From: Candidatus Obscuribacterales bacterium
GTDB taxonomy: Bacteria; Cyanobacteriota; Vampirovibrionia; Obscuribacterales; Obscuribacteraceae
Assembly: GCA_019747875.1 (NCBI GenBank)
Contig: JAIEQI010000058.1
Coordinates: 1-50,304, forward strand
Reading direction: 5' to 3'
DNA: 50,304 bases
The translations under genes and the position numbers were made by a program. Below, piece after piece: positions 26,084 to 34,054 of this stretch. The number at the start of each line of letters is the position of its first letter. The first letter of the stretch is position 1. The notes under the pieces are model-generated. The model was not told the origin of the DNA. It saw nothing but the letters and a program-made list of their open reading frames with translations, and made no database searches.

Positions 26084-26668
26084 ATGAAAACACCGATGAG
26101 TTGGGAAACCATTTCTTCAGAGCAGTTAGTAGACTGTCGGGTTTTTTCGGTAAACAGAAACCTCGCCTCTCGCAGTAGTGAGGAGCGGACACACGATTTC
26201 TATGTGCTTCACCCGAATAATTGGGTAAATGTGATTGCTATCGACCGCAATGATCAAGTGATATTGATCGAGCAGTTCAGGCATGGAACCAGTCAATTGA
26301 CCCTTGAGATTCCAGGTGGCATGGTCGATCCCGAAGATCCCTCAGCCAAGCACGCCGCCTCGCGCGAGCTGTTGGAAGAAACAGGATATGCGGCAAATGA
26401 CCTGATTCATATCGGTCGGAATCACCCCAATCCTGCCATGCAGAGTAACTATTGCGACACTTTTCTCGCCCTGAACGTAGAAAAACTGTTCGAGCCGAAA
26501 TTTCATACCACCGAATATATTGAAGTCAGACTCACTCCATTGGCTGAGATTCCTGAGCTGATTGCTTCCGGCGGTATCACTCACTCGCTCGTGATCGTGG
26601 CGTTCTATTACATGCAACTGTTCGAAAAAACGAAGAGAGAGTTCGTGGTACCAGATATGGCACCATAG
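26084..26668 (+). CDS. NUDIX hydrolase, ADP-sugar pyrophosphatase-like
   Basis: The protein has 194 residues. The Nudix box is recognisable: GGMVDPEDPSAKHAASRELLEETGY, with the metal-binding RELLEE intact and a short insertion before it, as in ADP-ribose pyrophosphatases. The preceding strand VILIEQFRHG and the ExPGG-like LEIPGGMV also fit the NudF/ADPRase group, which cleaves ADP-ribose to AMP and ribose 5-phosphate. The 26066-26070 GGGAG site is 13 bases before the chosen ATG, which is long, so the ATG at 26096 is an alternative. Substrate assignment is by family only. Confidence 0.92.
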   Translation: MKTPMSWETISSEQLVDCRVFSVNRNLASRSSEERTHDFYVLHPNNWVNVIAIDRNDQVILIEQFRHGTSQLTLEIPGGMVDPEDPSAKHAASRELLEETGYAANDLIHIGRNHPNPAMQSNYCDTFLALNVEKLFEPKFHTTEYIEVRLTPLAEIPELIASGGITHSLVIVAFYYMQLFEKTKREFVVPDMAP

Positions 26669-26797
26669 CAGCGCTAACTTGAGTTCAATCGTAAAAGAAA
26701 ATTGCGAAGCCTGCAGCAAGCCCGGTTTAGGCGGCTGCACGTTCGTTTTCATTTTGCTTCGCTGACGTTAAACTCTGGCTCGCTTCACCAAGAAAAA

Positions 26798-26819
26798 GGG
26801 AGCGGCGATTGCCGTTCCC
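26798..26819 (-). terminator. Rho-independent terminator of the DUF4384 gene
   Basis: On the minus strand GGGAACGGC pairs with GCCGCTCCC across AATC, followed by TTTTTCTT. It lies about 35 bp after the stop of the minus-strand gene. On the plus strand the T tract is weak, so termination of the NUDIX transcript here is possible but less certain. Confidence 0.88.
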
Positions 26820-26851
26820 CCTCTTTAATATCCCTCGATTTAAACCTTGTA

Positions 26852-27820
26852 CTATTTTTCAACCACGAATTGCAGCTCGATTTTGTTAGCTGTGCCGCTG
26901 CTCGGATTGCTTGTGCTGCTGATCAACTGGTGAGCACGTTTCTTGGCTACAACGTTGACAGCACGTGTGGTGTACGAACCGCATTCATTGACCATCTTGC
27001 GATATTGGTCGACTGTCATTTCCGTGCTGCGGAATGGCGTGCCTTGAATTGGGTTCATTGCGATTGTCTGGATAGCCGATGGCTTTTCAGCACCGCTCGG
27101 GTAGGCGTAAACGAAGATTTTCTCCGAGCCGCCTTGACCGGCAATTTGATAGTCGAACTCAGAATTCGTTCCACCAATCTCAACACTGTCACCAGCCTTT
27201 ACGTAACCGTTTTGCTGATAATCGTTCGGGAAGATTTGTGTGAGCGTGCCGGTAGAATCGTAGTTGAAGATAACCACGTTGCAATCTTGGTGCGCCTTGA
27301 CGTTGATCACCATCTTGTCGCCGACCTTGTACTTCGGTGAAGTACCGGAATGGTCGAGGCTTGCGGTGACTACCGGACCTTCGCCATTGAATTTGACGAG
27401 TGCCGTGCTGCTAATCGGAGCATCTTCCTTGCTGCCATTGGAGATTGCTGTTTGCTGCTTGGGCTGGTTGTTCACCTTAGCCACAGCTGGGCTTGCCTTC
27501 TTCACTTTGGCGACGAAGCTTGCAGGCTTGGTGCTTGTGCGGGCGACGTTTTTAACCGCCGGAGTGACAGGCGTCTTTTTCACTACTGGATGTGTCACGG
27601 TTTGAATAGCGGCGCGCACTTCTGGCTTAGTAATCGGCACGGAAACTGCAGCTGGCGCTGTCCCGGCACTGGGGCTGCCCATCGGGACGAACATAACGCC
27701 GCGGTCGTGACTCTTTGTCTCATCAATTTGCGGCTTCGCATCTTCCGCGTTAGCCAGAGGAGCCAACACGAGGCTCAGAGCGAGGCTGGCCAGCAAGAAG
27801 TGAGTACGTTTTCCGTTCAT
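26852..27820 (-). CDS. Secreted DUF4384 domain protein
   Basis: The 322-residue protein has GAGGA before the ATG. A classical signal peptide (MNGKRTHFLLASLALSLVLAPLANA) is followed by a Pro/Lys/Thr-rich linker (about 60-140) that probably spans the envelope. The DUF4384 domain (about 155-260) shows YKVGDKMVINVKAHQDCNVV, IFNYDSTGTLTQIFPNDYQQ and GSEKIFVYAYPSG. DUF4384 domains are beta-rich and frequent in cyanobacteria and relatives, often fused to kinases or proteases; their molecular role is not established. The neighbouring protease carries a related domain, so the two may work together. Confidence 0.92.
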   Translation of the reverse strand: MNGKRTHFLLASLALSLVLAPLANAEDAKPQIDETKSHDRGVMFVPMGSPSAGTAPAAVSVPITKPEVRAAIQTVTHPVVKKTPVTPAVKNVARTSTKPASFVAKVKKASPAVAKVNNQPKQQTAISNGSKEDAPISSTALVKFNGEGPVVTASLDHSGTSPKYKVGDKMVINVKAHQDCNVVIFNYDSTGTLTQIFPNDYQQNGYVKAGDSVEIGGTNSEFDYQIAGQGGSEKIFVYAYPSGAEKPSAIQTIAMNPIQGTPFRSTEMTVDQYRKMVNECGSYTTRAVNVVAKKRAHQLISSTSNPSSGTANKIELQFVVEK

Positions 27821-27961
27821 AATTTGGTCCTCGAAAGAGAAATGTTACCTGCGGGTCCTAAAATCAGTGTATTTCCTATGCACTGGTCTTTTACGAATCG
27901 ATAGATAAAAATTAGGGAGTTGAAAGAAAAATTTTTGAAGATTTTTTTTCGTGTACTGAGG

Positions 27962-29245
27962 TCACTTCGAATCAACAGAGTGCGGACCTATGAATTGAGT
28001 CATGGAAAGCTTGTCTCCATCTGATTCCAGCAGGTGCTTGATTCGCTCTATTAATACTGATCCTTTCACAACCAAAGGTTTTCCCTCTCGGTCACCTGGC
28101 GGATAGTCTTCAGGTTTTAATACTTCACTTGAAAGGGCCTGCGCATCTGATGCTTGCCCATTGATGACTACAAGATAACAAGGGTCTGCATCGGGGGTGG
28201 CGACAAGCTTCTGATTGCCAAAGAATGTGATGAGTGGCTCCTCGCCCTTGCGGAGTGAGGCGTTGTATTCCTTTTGAGGATAGAGGAGGCAAACGTTGTC
28301 GCTCTTATCTACCGCAAACAAATAGACGATGCATGTCCCCTGAGGGGCAATTGATATCTTCACCTGCTCCATGAACTTATATCCACTAATAGGTTCATTG
28401 AAGCTGAGTTTTACCGCCGGAATCTTAGATTCGGACCAGTTCCAGGTTCGCTTAGCCTGTTCGCCGAAGAATAAGCTAGTGCCGTAAGCAACGGCTCCTG
28501 CAGTCAATATGAATGCGATAAGAGCTGGGAAAATCCAGCCTTTGTTATCTGACTGGACTCCAGTCGTTTCGCTAATTCCCAGCTCCCTGAGAGCATCGAC
28601 CCAAAGTGCAAGACGAATCGAAGTGGTAGGTAAACCCAATCCAGGCAAAGTAGCTGTGTCGCCGCAATGGACTGCCACGATTGTGTTTCCGTCTGAAATC
28701 GGTGCGCCCGAATCACCAGGGGAAAGTGGTAAATCATGCAACAAATGGAATTGGTCATGCACTCGCAATGGACCCAAGAATCGTCCATCCTGGGTTAATG
28801 GGCGCGGGTGTGCGGAAAGCTGTCCCAAGTGCGCCGGGTAGCGAATCGCCCAAAGTGTTTGGTTTGTTTTGATTTCCTGCTCGTAGGAAAAAGGAAGCGG
28901 CGACGTCAAGGACTCCGGCGCTTGAAGCTTCGCCTCAAGCAGCGCCACGTCAAACTTTACGAGCTGATCTGGTTGACGGACAAAGCTGGGGTGCAGACCG
29001 ATTCGGTCGATTGGGTAGCGATTGCCCGATCCTGGGAAACGCAAAGCCAATTGCTGTGGGTTGTTGAGGTATCGCTCGATGACGTGCCCGCACGTAATCA
29101 AGCGCCCAGGAGCCGCCAACCAGGCCTGTCCCAGAACCATTTCCCGACCACCTTCTTGCGCAATTACATGGGCAAGCGCGTTTCCGACTTGTTCAGGATT
29201 CTGGACTAACCACTCTTTTGTACGCGATTTCTGGCTTGTTGCCAC
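27962..29245 (-). CDS. Trypsin-like serine protease with TM and DUF4384-like domain
   Basis: The 427-residue protein starts with GTG at 29245. The N-terminal chymotrypsin-fold domain (about 20-225) has His54 in TCGHVIE, Asp99 in FDVALLE and Ser179 in SPGDSGAP, a full triad. A TM helix (about 237-260) is followed by a beta-rich domain (about 275-400) like the DUF4384 of the next gene: VKISIAPQGTCIVYLFAVDK, DNVCLLYPQKEYNASLRKGE. No signal peptide is present, so the topology puts the protease inside the cytoplasm and the C-terminal domain outside, the reverse of DegP-type enzymes. It might signal inward from the envelope. The gene is co-oriented with the secreted DUF4384 gene 140 bp downstream. 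Confidence 0.9.
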   Translation of the reverse strand: MATSQKSRTKEWLVQNPEQVGNALAHVIAQEGGREMVLGQAWLAAPGRLITCGHVIERYLNNPQQLALRFPGSGNRYPIDRIGLHPSFVRQPDQLVKFDVALLEAKLQAPESLTSPLPFSYEQEIKTNQTLWAIRYPAHLGQLSAHPRPLTQDGRFLGPLRVHDQFHLLHDLPLSPGDSGAPISDGNTIVAVHCGDTATLPGLGLPTTSIRLALWVDALRELGISETTGVQSDNKGWIFPALIAFILTAGAVAYGTSLFFGEQAKRTWNWSESKIPAVKLSFNEPISGYKFMEQVKISIAPQGTCIVYLFAVDKSDNVCLLYPQKEYNASLRKGEEPLITFFGNQKLVATPDADPCYLVVINGQASDAQALSSEVLKPEDYPPGDREGKPLVVKGSVLIERIKHLLESDGDKLSMTQFIGPHSVDSK

Positions 29246-29564
29246 TTAAAAACCCGACCTTACCCATAAGTGCGCACAGAGTGCATTTTCTCACAAGGCT
29301 CTAATTTTCTGGAGCTAAGAGTAATGATTTACAGTTCTTAATTTATAAGCTTCCGTTTGGAGGTGCAAGTCCCAAGCTCTCCTGAGATTACCCAGCTACC
29401 TTGCCACGGCTTTAGCCGCGGCTATTCACGCTGATTTTGACAGTTGTTTACTACAAAAAACCATCTTCATCAGCGAAAGTCCGGCATTCTGCTGTGGTTT
29501 AATATTTCCGGGGCGTATACTCTGCCAAGGTGGGGTCTACCAATAGCTCACTACAGGATGTCCA
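29246..29564. other. Intergenic region, nothing recognised
   Basis: These 319 bp lie between the divergent protease and sigma-like genes. I see no repeat element and no convincing promoter, although both genes must start here. GCCACGGCTTTAGCCGCGGC at 29402-29421 can form a small GC-rich hairpin without a T tract. Confidence 0.4.
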
Positions 29565-31004
29565 ATGCTGTCCAGCTCAACTGAATTGCGTGAAGTGTTC
29601 GAGTTCGCCCCCGAATGGGAAGCTCTGCTTCGAAATTGGGAGGGTGGCAGCAGACCGAATTCTGCTGACTTCTTGGGCCGAGTTGGCGCAAAGGCTATGT
29701 TTATCAAGGCGCAGAAACTTGACAAGCAGCGCGACGCTTTCGTACGAGTTTTGCGCGACCATTACTACCAGCCCGTTCTTCAAAAAATGCTGGGCTCAAA
29801 TCAAAATCTTCGCCGCTTTTTGAGTCAGCGTTACATGAGCACTGAAGATCAACGCGGGCAAAGCATTTCGCTATCAGTTGAAATTTCGCAAAAGCTCGAA
29901 TCGGTTCTGATCAAACATCTCAACGGCGCAACAGAGGACGGCTTCAAAGTCCTGTTGCCGGCGTATATTCAGCGGACGGTGCACAACTCCGTGATCGATT
30001 ACATTCGCGTCGAGGCAAACTGGGAGCGCACCACTCTACAAGATGTGTATCTTGATCCCGAGCAGGACGATCCGCGCAGTTCTGTTGCTGACGATTTGAG
30101 CGTCACGCCCGAAAACCAGATCCTCAATGGGGAGCAAGTCGGTCAATTGAACGTCCTGCGCACACATCTGATGCACATGCTTCAGGAGCCAGGTGCGGCA
30201 CACGATGCGCTAACGGTAGTCGATTGCATGTTTGGAATGGGTTTGACGCCAAGCTCGGTCGCGGGTCAGGAAATGACAATGCGCGAGGTATGTGATCGCC
30301 TCAACATTCAGGCTGAGACGATGGCACGTCGAATCGCCCGCTGTCAGGTCCTTCTCGACAAAGGGTTGGATCTAATCCGCCAGCGAATCTACAAACAACT
30401 TCCGGGAATTGCAGAATGCTGGCAGCGCGGATTAAACGTCAACACCGCGTCCAGACGCGAACTTTCGCAACAGTTAGGAATGACGGAGGGTGAAATCGAG
30501 CGCCTTATAAAAGGAAGGCAATTCACCACACTCGATGAGTTGGTTCAGCAATCGATCGTCAAGCCAAATCGTTTGCCAGAGCTGAAAAACAAGGGTGCCA
30601 CCGCGGCATTTGTGCCGGTCGAAATCAATTCGGCTACGGCTCGCGATATTACCGACATCCTCGGTTTATCAAAAGACCTTTCACAGAAGCTCGTCTCAGA
30701 GCGCCCCTTCAAAGATTTTTCCGAACTCGTCAAAAAGGGATTGATCGGTCAAAAGGATTTGGACCTACTCACCAGGCGCGGTGCAGTGTTGAAGAACAAA
30801 GCCGCTGATTCAAAACGCATCGATCTCAACCGGGGTAGCCTTGAGGAAATCACCGGAGCGGGCATCGACTCGGAGCTAGCTGGGTACATTTTGAAAGTGC
30901 GCCCCTTCATGACATGGTCTGAGCTAGAGGAAGCAATTGGGGCCGAGTGTCCTGCTTGGAATGCACTCAGGCAAAGGTTCTACCTTGGAATCGCGGGATC
31001 TTGA
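29565..31004 (+). CDS. Sigma-70-like protein with three C-terminal HhH repeats
   Basis: The protein has 479 residues; AGGA at 29554-29557 lies seven bases before the ATG. Residues about 120-155 (LLPAYIQRTVHNSVIDYIRVE) resemble sigma region 2 (YLYRVARNLALDYLRR). Residues about 235-280 (MREVCDRLNIQAETMARRIARCQVLLDKG) resemble a region-4 HTH. The last 180 residues hold three ComEA-like helix-hairpin-helix units of about 60 residues each: LNVNTASRRELSQQLGM, VEINSATARDITDILGL and IDLNRGSLEEITGAGI. HhH units bind DNA backbone without sequence preference. A sigma-like protein fused to three HhH units is unusual to my knowledge. The next gene on the same strand encodes a DUF1822-like protein. Confidence 0.85.
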   Translation: MLSSSTELREVFEFAPEWEALLRNWEGGSRPNSADFLGRVGAKAMFIKAQKLDKQRDAFVRVLRDHYYQPVLQKMLGSNQNLRRFLSQRYMSTEDQRGQSISLSVEISQKLESVLIKHLNGATEDGFKVLLPAYIQRTVHNSVIDYIRVEANWERTTLQDVYLDPEQDDPRSSVADDLSVTPENQILNGEQVGQLNVLRTHLMHMLQEPGAAHDALTVVDCMFGMGLTPSSVAGQEMTMREVCDRLNIQAETMARRIARCQVLLDKGLDLIRQRIYKQLPGIAECWQRGLNVNTASRRELSQQLGMTEGEIERLIKGRQFTTLDELVQQSIVKPNRLPELKNKGATAAFVPVEINSATARDITDILGLSKDLSQKLVSERPFKDFSELVKKGLIGQKDLDLLTRRGAVLKNKAADSKRIDLNRGSLEEITGAGIDSELAGYILKVRPFMTWSELEEAIGAECPAWNALRQRFYLGIAGS

Positions 31005-31118
31005 GAAATTCCTATTTTTTCCATTTAGTCCGGCTAATTTTTTCTGAGCCATCGTAAGACTTGAGGTAACTGAAAGTACACCCTATGCAAATTTTGTGAC
31101 GACGCTAGGAGATGCGCA

Positions 31119-32318
31119 ATGACAAACGGAATTCCCATCACAGCTGAAATGGTAAAGCTGGCTCAACTGCGAAGCCGAGCTACCGGTTGTGATGTAAAAC
31201 AGGAAATCGCGCGAATCGTCGCTCAGGAATCGATTATGAATCTTGATCCTGAGATGGACCTTTTGGTCGACGAAGATTCGGCGTACAGCAGGGATGACCG
31301 TCTGGTTGCCACATTCGATGCAAACGATGTAGTCGTCAATGGTTGCCGTTTTGACGTGCGCCTGGTTGGTGAAGATGGAAGGGTCTCTGTACCCCGATTC
31401 TTAGTTGGCACTTCTTATATGAGCGCGGGTACCCTGGCTGTTTCAATGCCTGGAGACCGCACAGCAACAGTAGTTGGGTTCATTCCTCGCAGCGACTGGG
31501 AGCTTCAAGACAAGCATGCCGGTCCGAAGGAAGAACGCCTGATTATGCGCATTAACGGACAATTTGACCTTGGCACTACAGTGGCGACGGCGGCATCAGC
31601 TCAGGCTCCTGCACCGGTAAAAACTCACACGACACATGCAAATGAGATTCATGCGTTCATGGGCAACCGCCAGGAAATGAAGATTGCAAATCAAAGACAA
31701 CTGGTTGAATCAGTTCTCCAGAACGAAGAATGCTGGAAAGACCTTCAATCAGGATTGTCGAAAGCTTTTGTTCGTAAGACTCTTTCCCACGCAGCTGTGT
31801 GGAATAGCAAAGTCGAGAAAATTTCCGAAGCTGTTCAACCAAAGTTCAGCAAATTGAATAAGGATGAAGTCAAAGCTTTGATTGCACGTCTGGGCGAGCA
31901 AATGGGAGGGCAGGCGGAATCGCCTCACTTTCGCAGAGAAATGCTTGTCAGACTTACAAGAGAAGAACTCGGAAGATCGCTAACCGGCGACGCCTTGAAG
32001 AAAGCACAAAACGTTGTTGATCAGGTATTTGCTGGACGCTCGGTTCTCGATGTTGTGAAAGATTCCGTCAAGAACAAAGCCGCAATCGATCTCGCAGTCA
32101 CGATCAAAAGATCGCGTCAGAAAGTTGCTAACTTCATCGAAGCATCAACTGACGAAATCAGCTTCGCATTCCGACAACTGGCGCTGCAACCTGTATACGC
32201 AACGCACAGCCAAAGTGATGAAGGCGTTGAAGCCGTTAACGAAGCTCTCAAGATTCTCGACGCTTGCGAACTGGCAGAAAGCCTAGCCGCAATCGACAAA
32301 GAACTCTCATCCATCTAA
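31119..32318 (+). CDS. DUF1822-like protein
   Basis: The 399-residue protein has AGGAG (31106-31110) eight bases before the ATG. A region at about 45-130 (DLLVDEDSAYSRDDRLVATFDANDVVVNG then VSVPRFLVG and RTATVVGFIPRSDW) resembles the cyanobacterial DUF1822 family, in which a beta-rich part ends in a GFxP motif. The C-terminal two thirds are helical with many Lys/Arg and no catalytic motif. In cyanobacteria, DUF1822 genes often follow a sigma-like gene, and here the order is the same; this is from memory and not checked. There is no signal peptide or TM segment. It may regulate or partner the sigma/HhH protein. Confidence 0.75.
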   Translation: MTNGIPITAEMVKLAQLRSRATGCDVKQEIARIVAQESIMNLDPEMDLLVDEDSAYSRDDRLVATFDANDVVVNGCRFDVRLVGEDGRVSVPRFLVGTSYMSAGTLAVSMPGDRTATVVGFIPRSDWELQDKHAGPKEERLIMRINGQFDLGTTVATAASAQAPAPVKTHTTHANEIHAFMGNRQEMKIANQRQLVESVLQNEECWKDLQSGLSKAFVRKTLSHAAVWNSKVEKISEAVQPKFSKLNKDEVKALIARLGEQMGGQAESPHFRREMLVRLTREELGRSLTGDALKKAQNVVDQVFAGRSVLDVVKDSVKNKAAIDLAVTIKRSRQKVANFIEASTDEISFAFRQLALQPVYATHSQSDEGVEAVNEALKILDACELAESLAAIDKELSSI

Positions 32319-32432
32319 TTCGATCCCGCTTCGATCCCACTTCGATCCCGATTCGATCCCGGTTCGATCCCGATTCGATCCCGGTTCGATCCCGGTTCGA
32401 TCCCGGGAGCGCCGGCATCCTGCCGGCTTCTA
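32319..32432. repeat. Eight 11-bp tandem repeats ending in a REP-like hairpin
   Basis: Immediately after the stop codon, eight 11-bp units (TTCGATCCCGG and variants) run from 32319 to 32406. They lead directly into GAGC and GCCGGCATCCTGCCGGC (32411-32427). The unit equals the flank of the REP-like element, so the array looks like slipped expansion of that flank. The unit also looks like a tRNA T-arm (GGTTCGATCCC) by chance. Confidence 0.9.
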
Positions 32433-32643
32433 AATGGATCTGCAGCAGCGCCGCAAGGCAACCTCTTCCATAGAAACAAAGTTTTGGTAACCCTAGTGCT
32501 CGCCTTTCTCCAGAAGGGCGAGCATTTAGGTTTAAAGTCGAAGAGGAATCGGCTGAAATCGTTTGACACGAATCTGAAACAAAGTCGCGACAATCGTGAA
32601 ACAGGCTCTTGGTACTTTAACAGTAACAAGAGGAGATTCACCA

Positions 32644-33204
32644 ATGGTTAACACACTAAATCAAATGGGTCCTGCTGAGAGCTTCATAAAAGCAGAATCC
32701 TCAACGTTGAAGTGCAAGCAAGATTCTGTGCGCTCGAAGAGGGGCAGTGCGATTGCGGAGTTTGGACCAGCACTGGCAATATTGCTGCTCATGTTCTTCT
32801 TTCCATTGGTGGACTGCCTGGCGCTCGGTATTACATACGCATCATGCATGGTGCTAAATTACTGCCAGCTTCGAGAAGCGGCATTTTGCTCCAAAGCAGA
32901 GTCGCAGAGCGTAGCTGGTCCAGTCAAAAAGTCCATACCGCAAACATGGTCCGAGCAAGGACTTGGGCGTTTCGTAAACGTTGCAAACCCTGTCGAAACA
33001 GAAGTCACCTATATGAATGTGAGCGGAGAGTTGGTTGGTGGCGTTCAAGATCAATTTGTACAAGTCAAAACAAAAGTGGTGGCAACTCCGTTTTTGACGA
33101 TTCCTTTCTTTCCAGGAGTGCCGGGACTGGGGGCGCCTGTAACTTTGACCGTCGCTGGCGAACGCTTGCTGGAAACTTCTGGCAGCACACAGCAAGGCGG
33201 CTAA
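32644..33204 (+). CDS. TadE-like pseudopilin
   Basis: The 186-residue protein has AGGAG at 32631-32635, eight bases before the ATG at 32644; a GTG at 32596 is a weaker option. The segment KRGSAIAEFGPALAILLLMF (about 47-66) is the prepilin-like start of TadE proteins: a small residue, Glu five after the cleavage Gly, then a hydrophobic helix. A second hydrophobic patch is followed by a C-terminal soluble domain (VETEVTYMNVSGE... VQVKTKVVATPFLTIPFF). TadE-type proteins are minor pilins of Flp/Tad machineries. No ATPase or secretin is in the window. The gene heads a set of three such genes. Confidence 0.85.
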   Translation: MVNTLNQMGPAESFIKAESSTLKCKQDSVRSKRGSAIAEFGPALAILLLMFFFPLVDCLALGITYASCMVLNYCQLREAAFCSKAESQSVAGPVKKSIPQTWSEQGLGRFVNVANPVETEVTYMNVSGELVGGVQDQFVQVKTKVVATPFLTIPFFPGVPGLGAPVTLTVAGERLLETSGSTQQGG

Positions 33205-33235
33205 GTAGAAGATCAGATCCCGGGGCGTTCAAAAA

Positions 33236-33455
33236 CATCGAAGCCGGCAGGATGCCGGCGCTCCCGGGATCGAACCAAGAGGCGATCCCGGGATCGAACC
33301 AAGAGGCGCTCCCGGGATCGAACCAAGAGGCGCTCCCGGGATCGAACCAAGAGGCGCTCCCGGGATCGAACCAAGAGGCGCTCACGGGATCGAACCAAGA
33401 AGCGCTCACGGGATCGAACCAAGAAGCGCTCCGGGATCGAACCAAGAGACACCAG
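33236..33455. repeat. REP-like hairpin followed by eight 24-bp tandem repeats
   Basis: GCCGGCAGGATGCCGGC (33243-33259) is followed by units starting with GGGATCGAACC at 33266, 33290, 33314, 33338, 33362, 33386, 33410 and 33433. They are 24 bp long except for a 23-bp seventh unit. The unit is the flank of the element plus a short AAGAGGCGCT spacer. The length is a multiple of three, so all frames stay open over the array; these frames are not genes. Confidence 0.92.
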
Positions 33456-33555
33456 TTCTCTCAATGTGTAATTAAACCAAAGTAGAGCAGCAGACCAATC
33501 GGCGTGCTCGCAGCTCTCTCAAAAAATGACCAAACCAAAACGTGGAGTAAAGATC

Positions 33556-33972
33556 ATGAAATCTGTTAGAAGAGACCGCAAAGGACATTGTTTTATCGAA
33601 ATGGCATGCGGTGGCATCATGCTCGTACCGTTGATGCTATTCGGATTGGACGTACTCACAATCAGCTTGAGCTGTTCAATCAACGATCACCTAGCTAAAG
33701 AAGCAGCACGCGTTGCGGCAAATCAATTAAGCGGTGGAGCCGCCCGCAGCGCCGCCAGCAAAGTTGTGGATCGCTTGAGGAAGTCGCCCATCATCACGAA
33801 CGCGAACGTCAACAAGTTCGAGTACGACAACAAAAACCGGGTGGCAGTTCAAACCGAGTTATCCGTGCGCATGCCTGCACCGTTTCCTTTCTTCGAAGGC
33901 ACAAAAATCTATGCTCGTGCTGTCGAACCCATCGTTGGACATCCAGTCGAATACGCCGAGCAAATGGACTGA
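33556..33972 (+). CDS. TadE-like pseudopilin, second copy
   Basis: The 138-residue protein has GGAG at 33544-33547, eight bases before the ATG at 33556; an ATG at 33526 would add ten residues. The start reads MKSVRRDRKGHCFIEMACGGIMLVPLMLFGLDVL. Basic residues are followed by Gly, then a Glu five residues on, then a hydrophobic helix, the TadE/prepilin pattern. The soluble part (AANQLSGGAARSAASKVVDR... AVQTELSVRMPAPFPFFEGT) resembles the first copy's FPFF-like end. It probably forms a minor pilin with its neighbours. Confidence 0.85.
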   Translation: MKSVRRDRKGHCFIEMACGGIMLVPLMLFGLDVLTISLSCSINDHLAKEAARVAANQLSGGAARSAASKVVDRLRKSPIITNANVNKFEYDNKNRVAVQTELSVRMPAPFPFFEGTKIYARAVEPIVGHPVEYAEQMD

Positions 33973-34054
33973 AACAATTCTGAAACATCCTTGTGGCAAG
34001 CCTTTAACAAGTTGTCCCTATGATGAAACAGTCAGCTAAATGAGGGATTTGAAA

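Noticed and set aside
26702..27904. Two plus-strand frames of 212 and 184 codons
   Set aside because: Both are antisense to the DUF4384 gene, which has a signal peptide, ribosome binding site and terminator.
32396..32410. tRNA-like GGTTCGATCCC sequence
   Set aside because: It resembles a T-arm but has no acceptor, D or anticodon arms; it belongs to the repeat flank.
33065..33485. Long frames with SGSASWFDPG or ERLLVRSR repeats
   Set aside because: They read through the 24-bp tandem array, whose length is a multiple of three.
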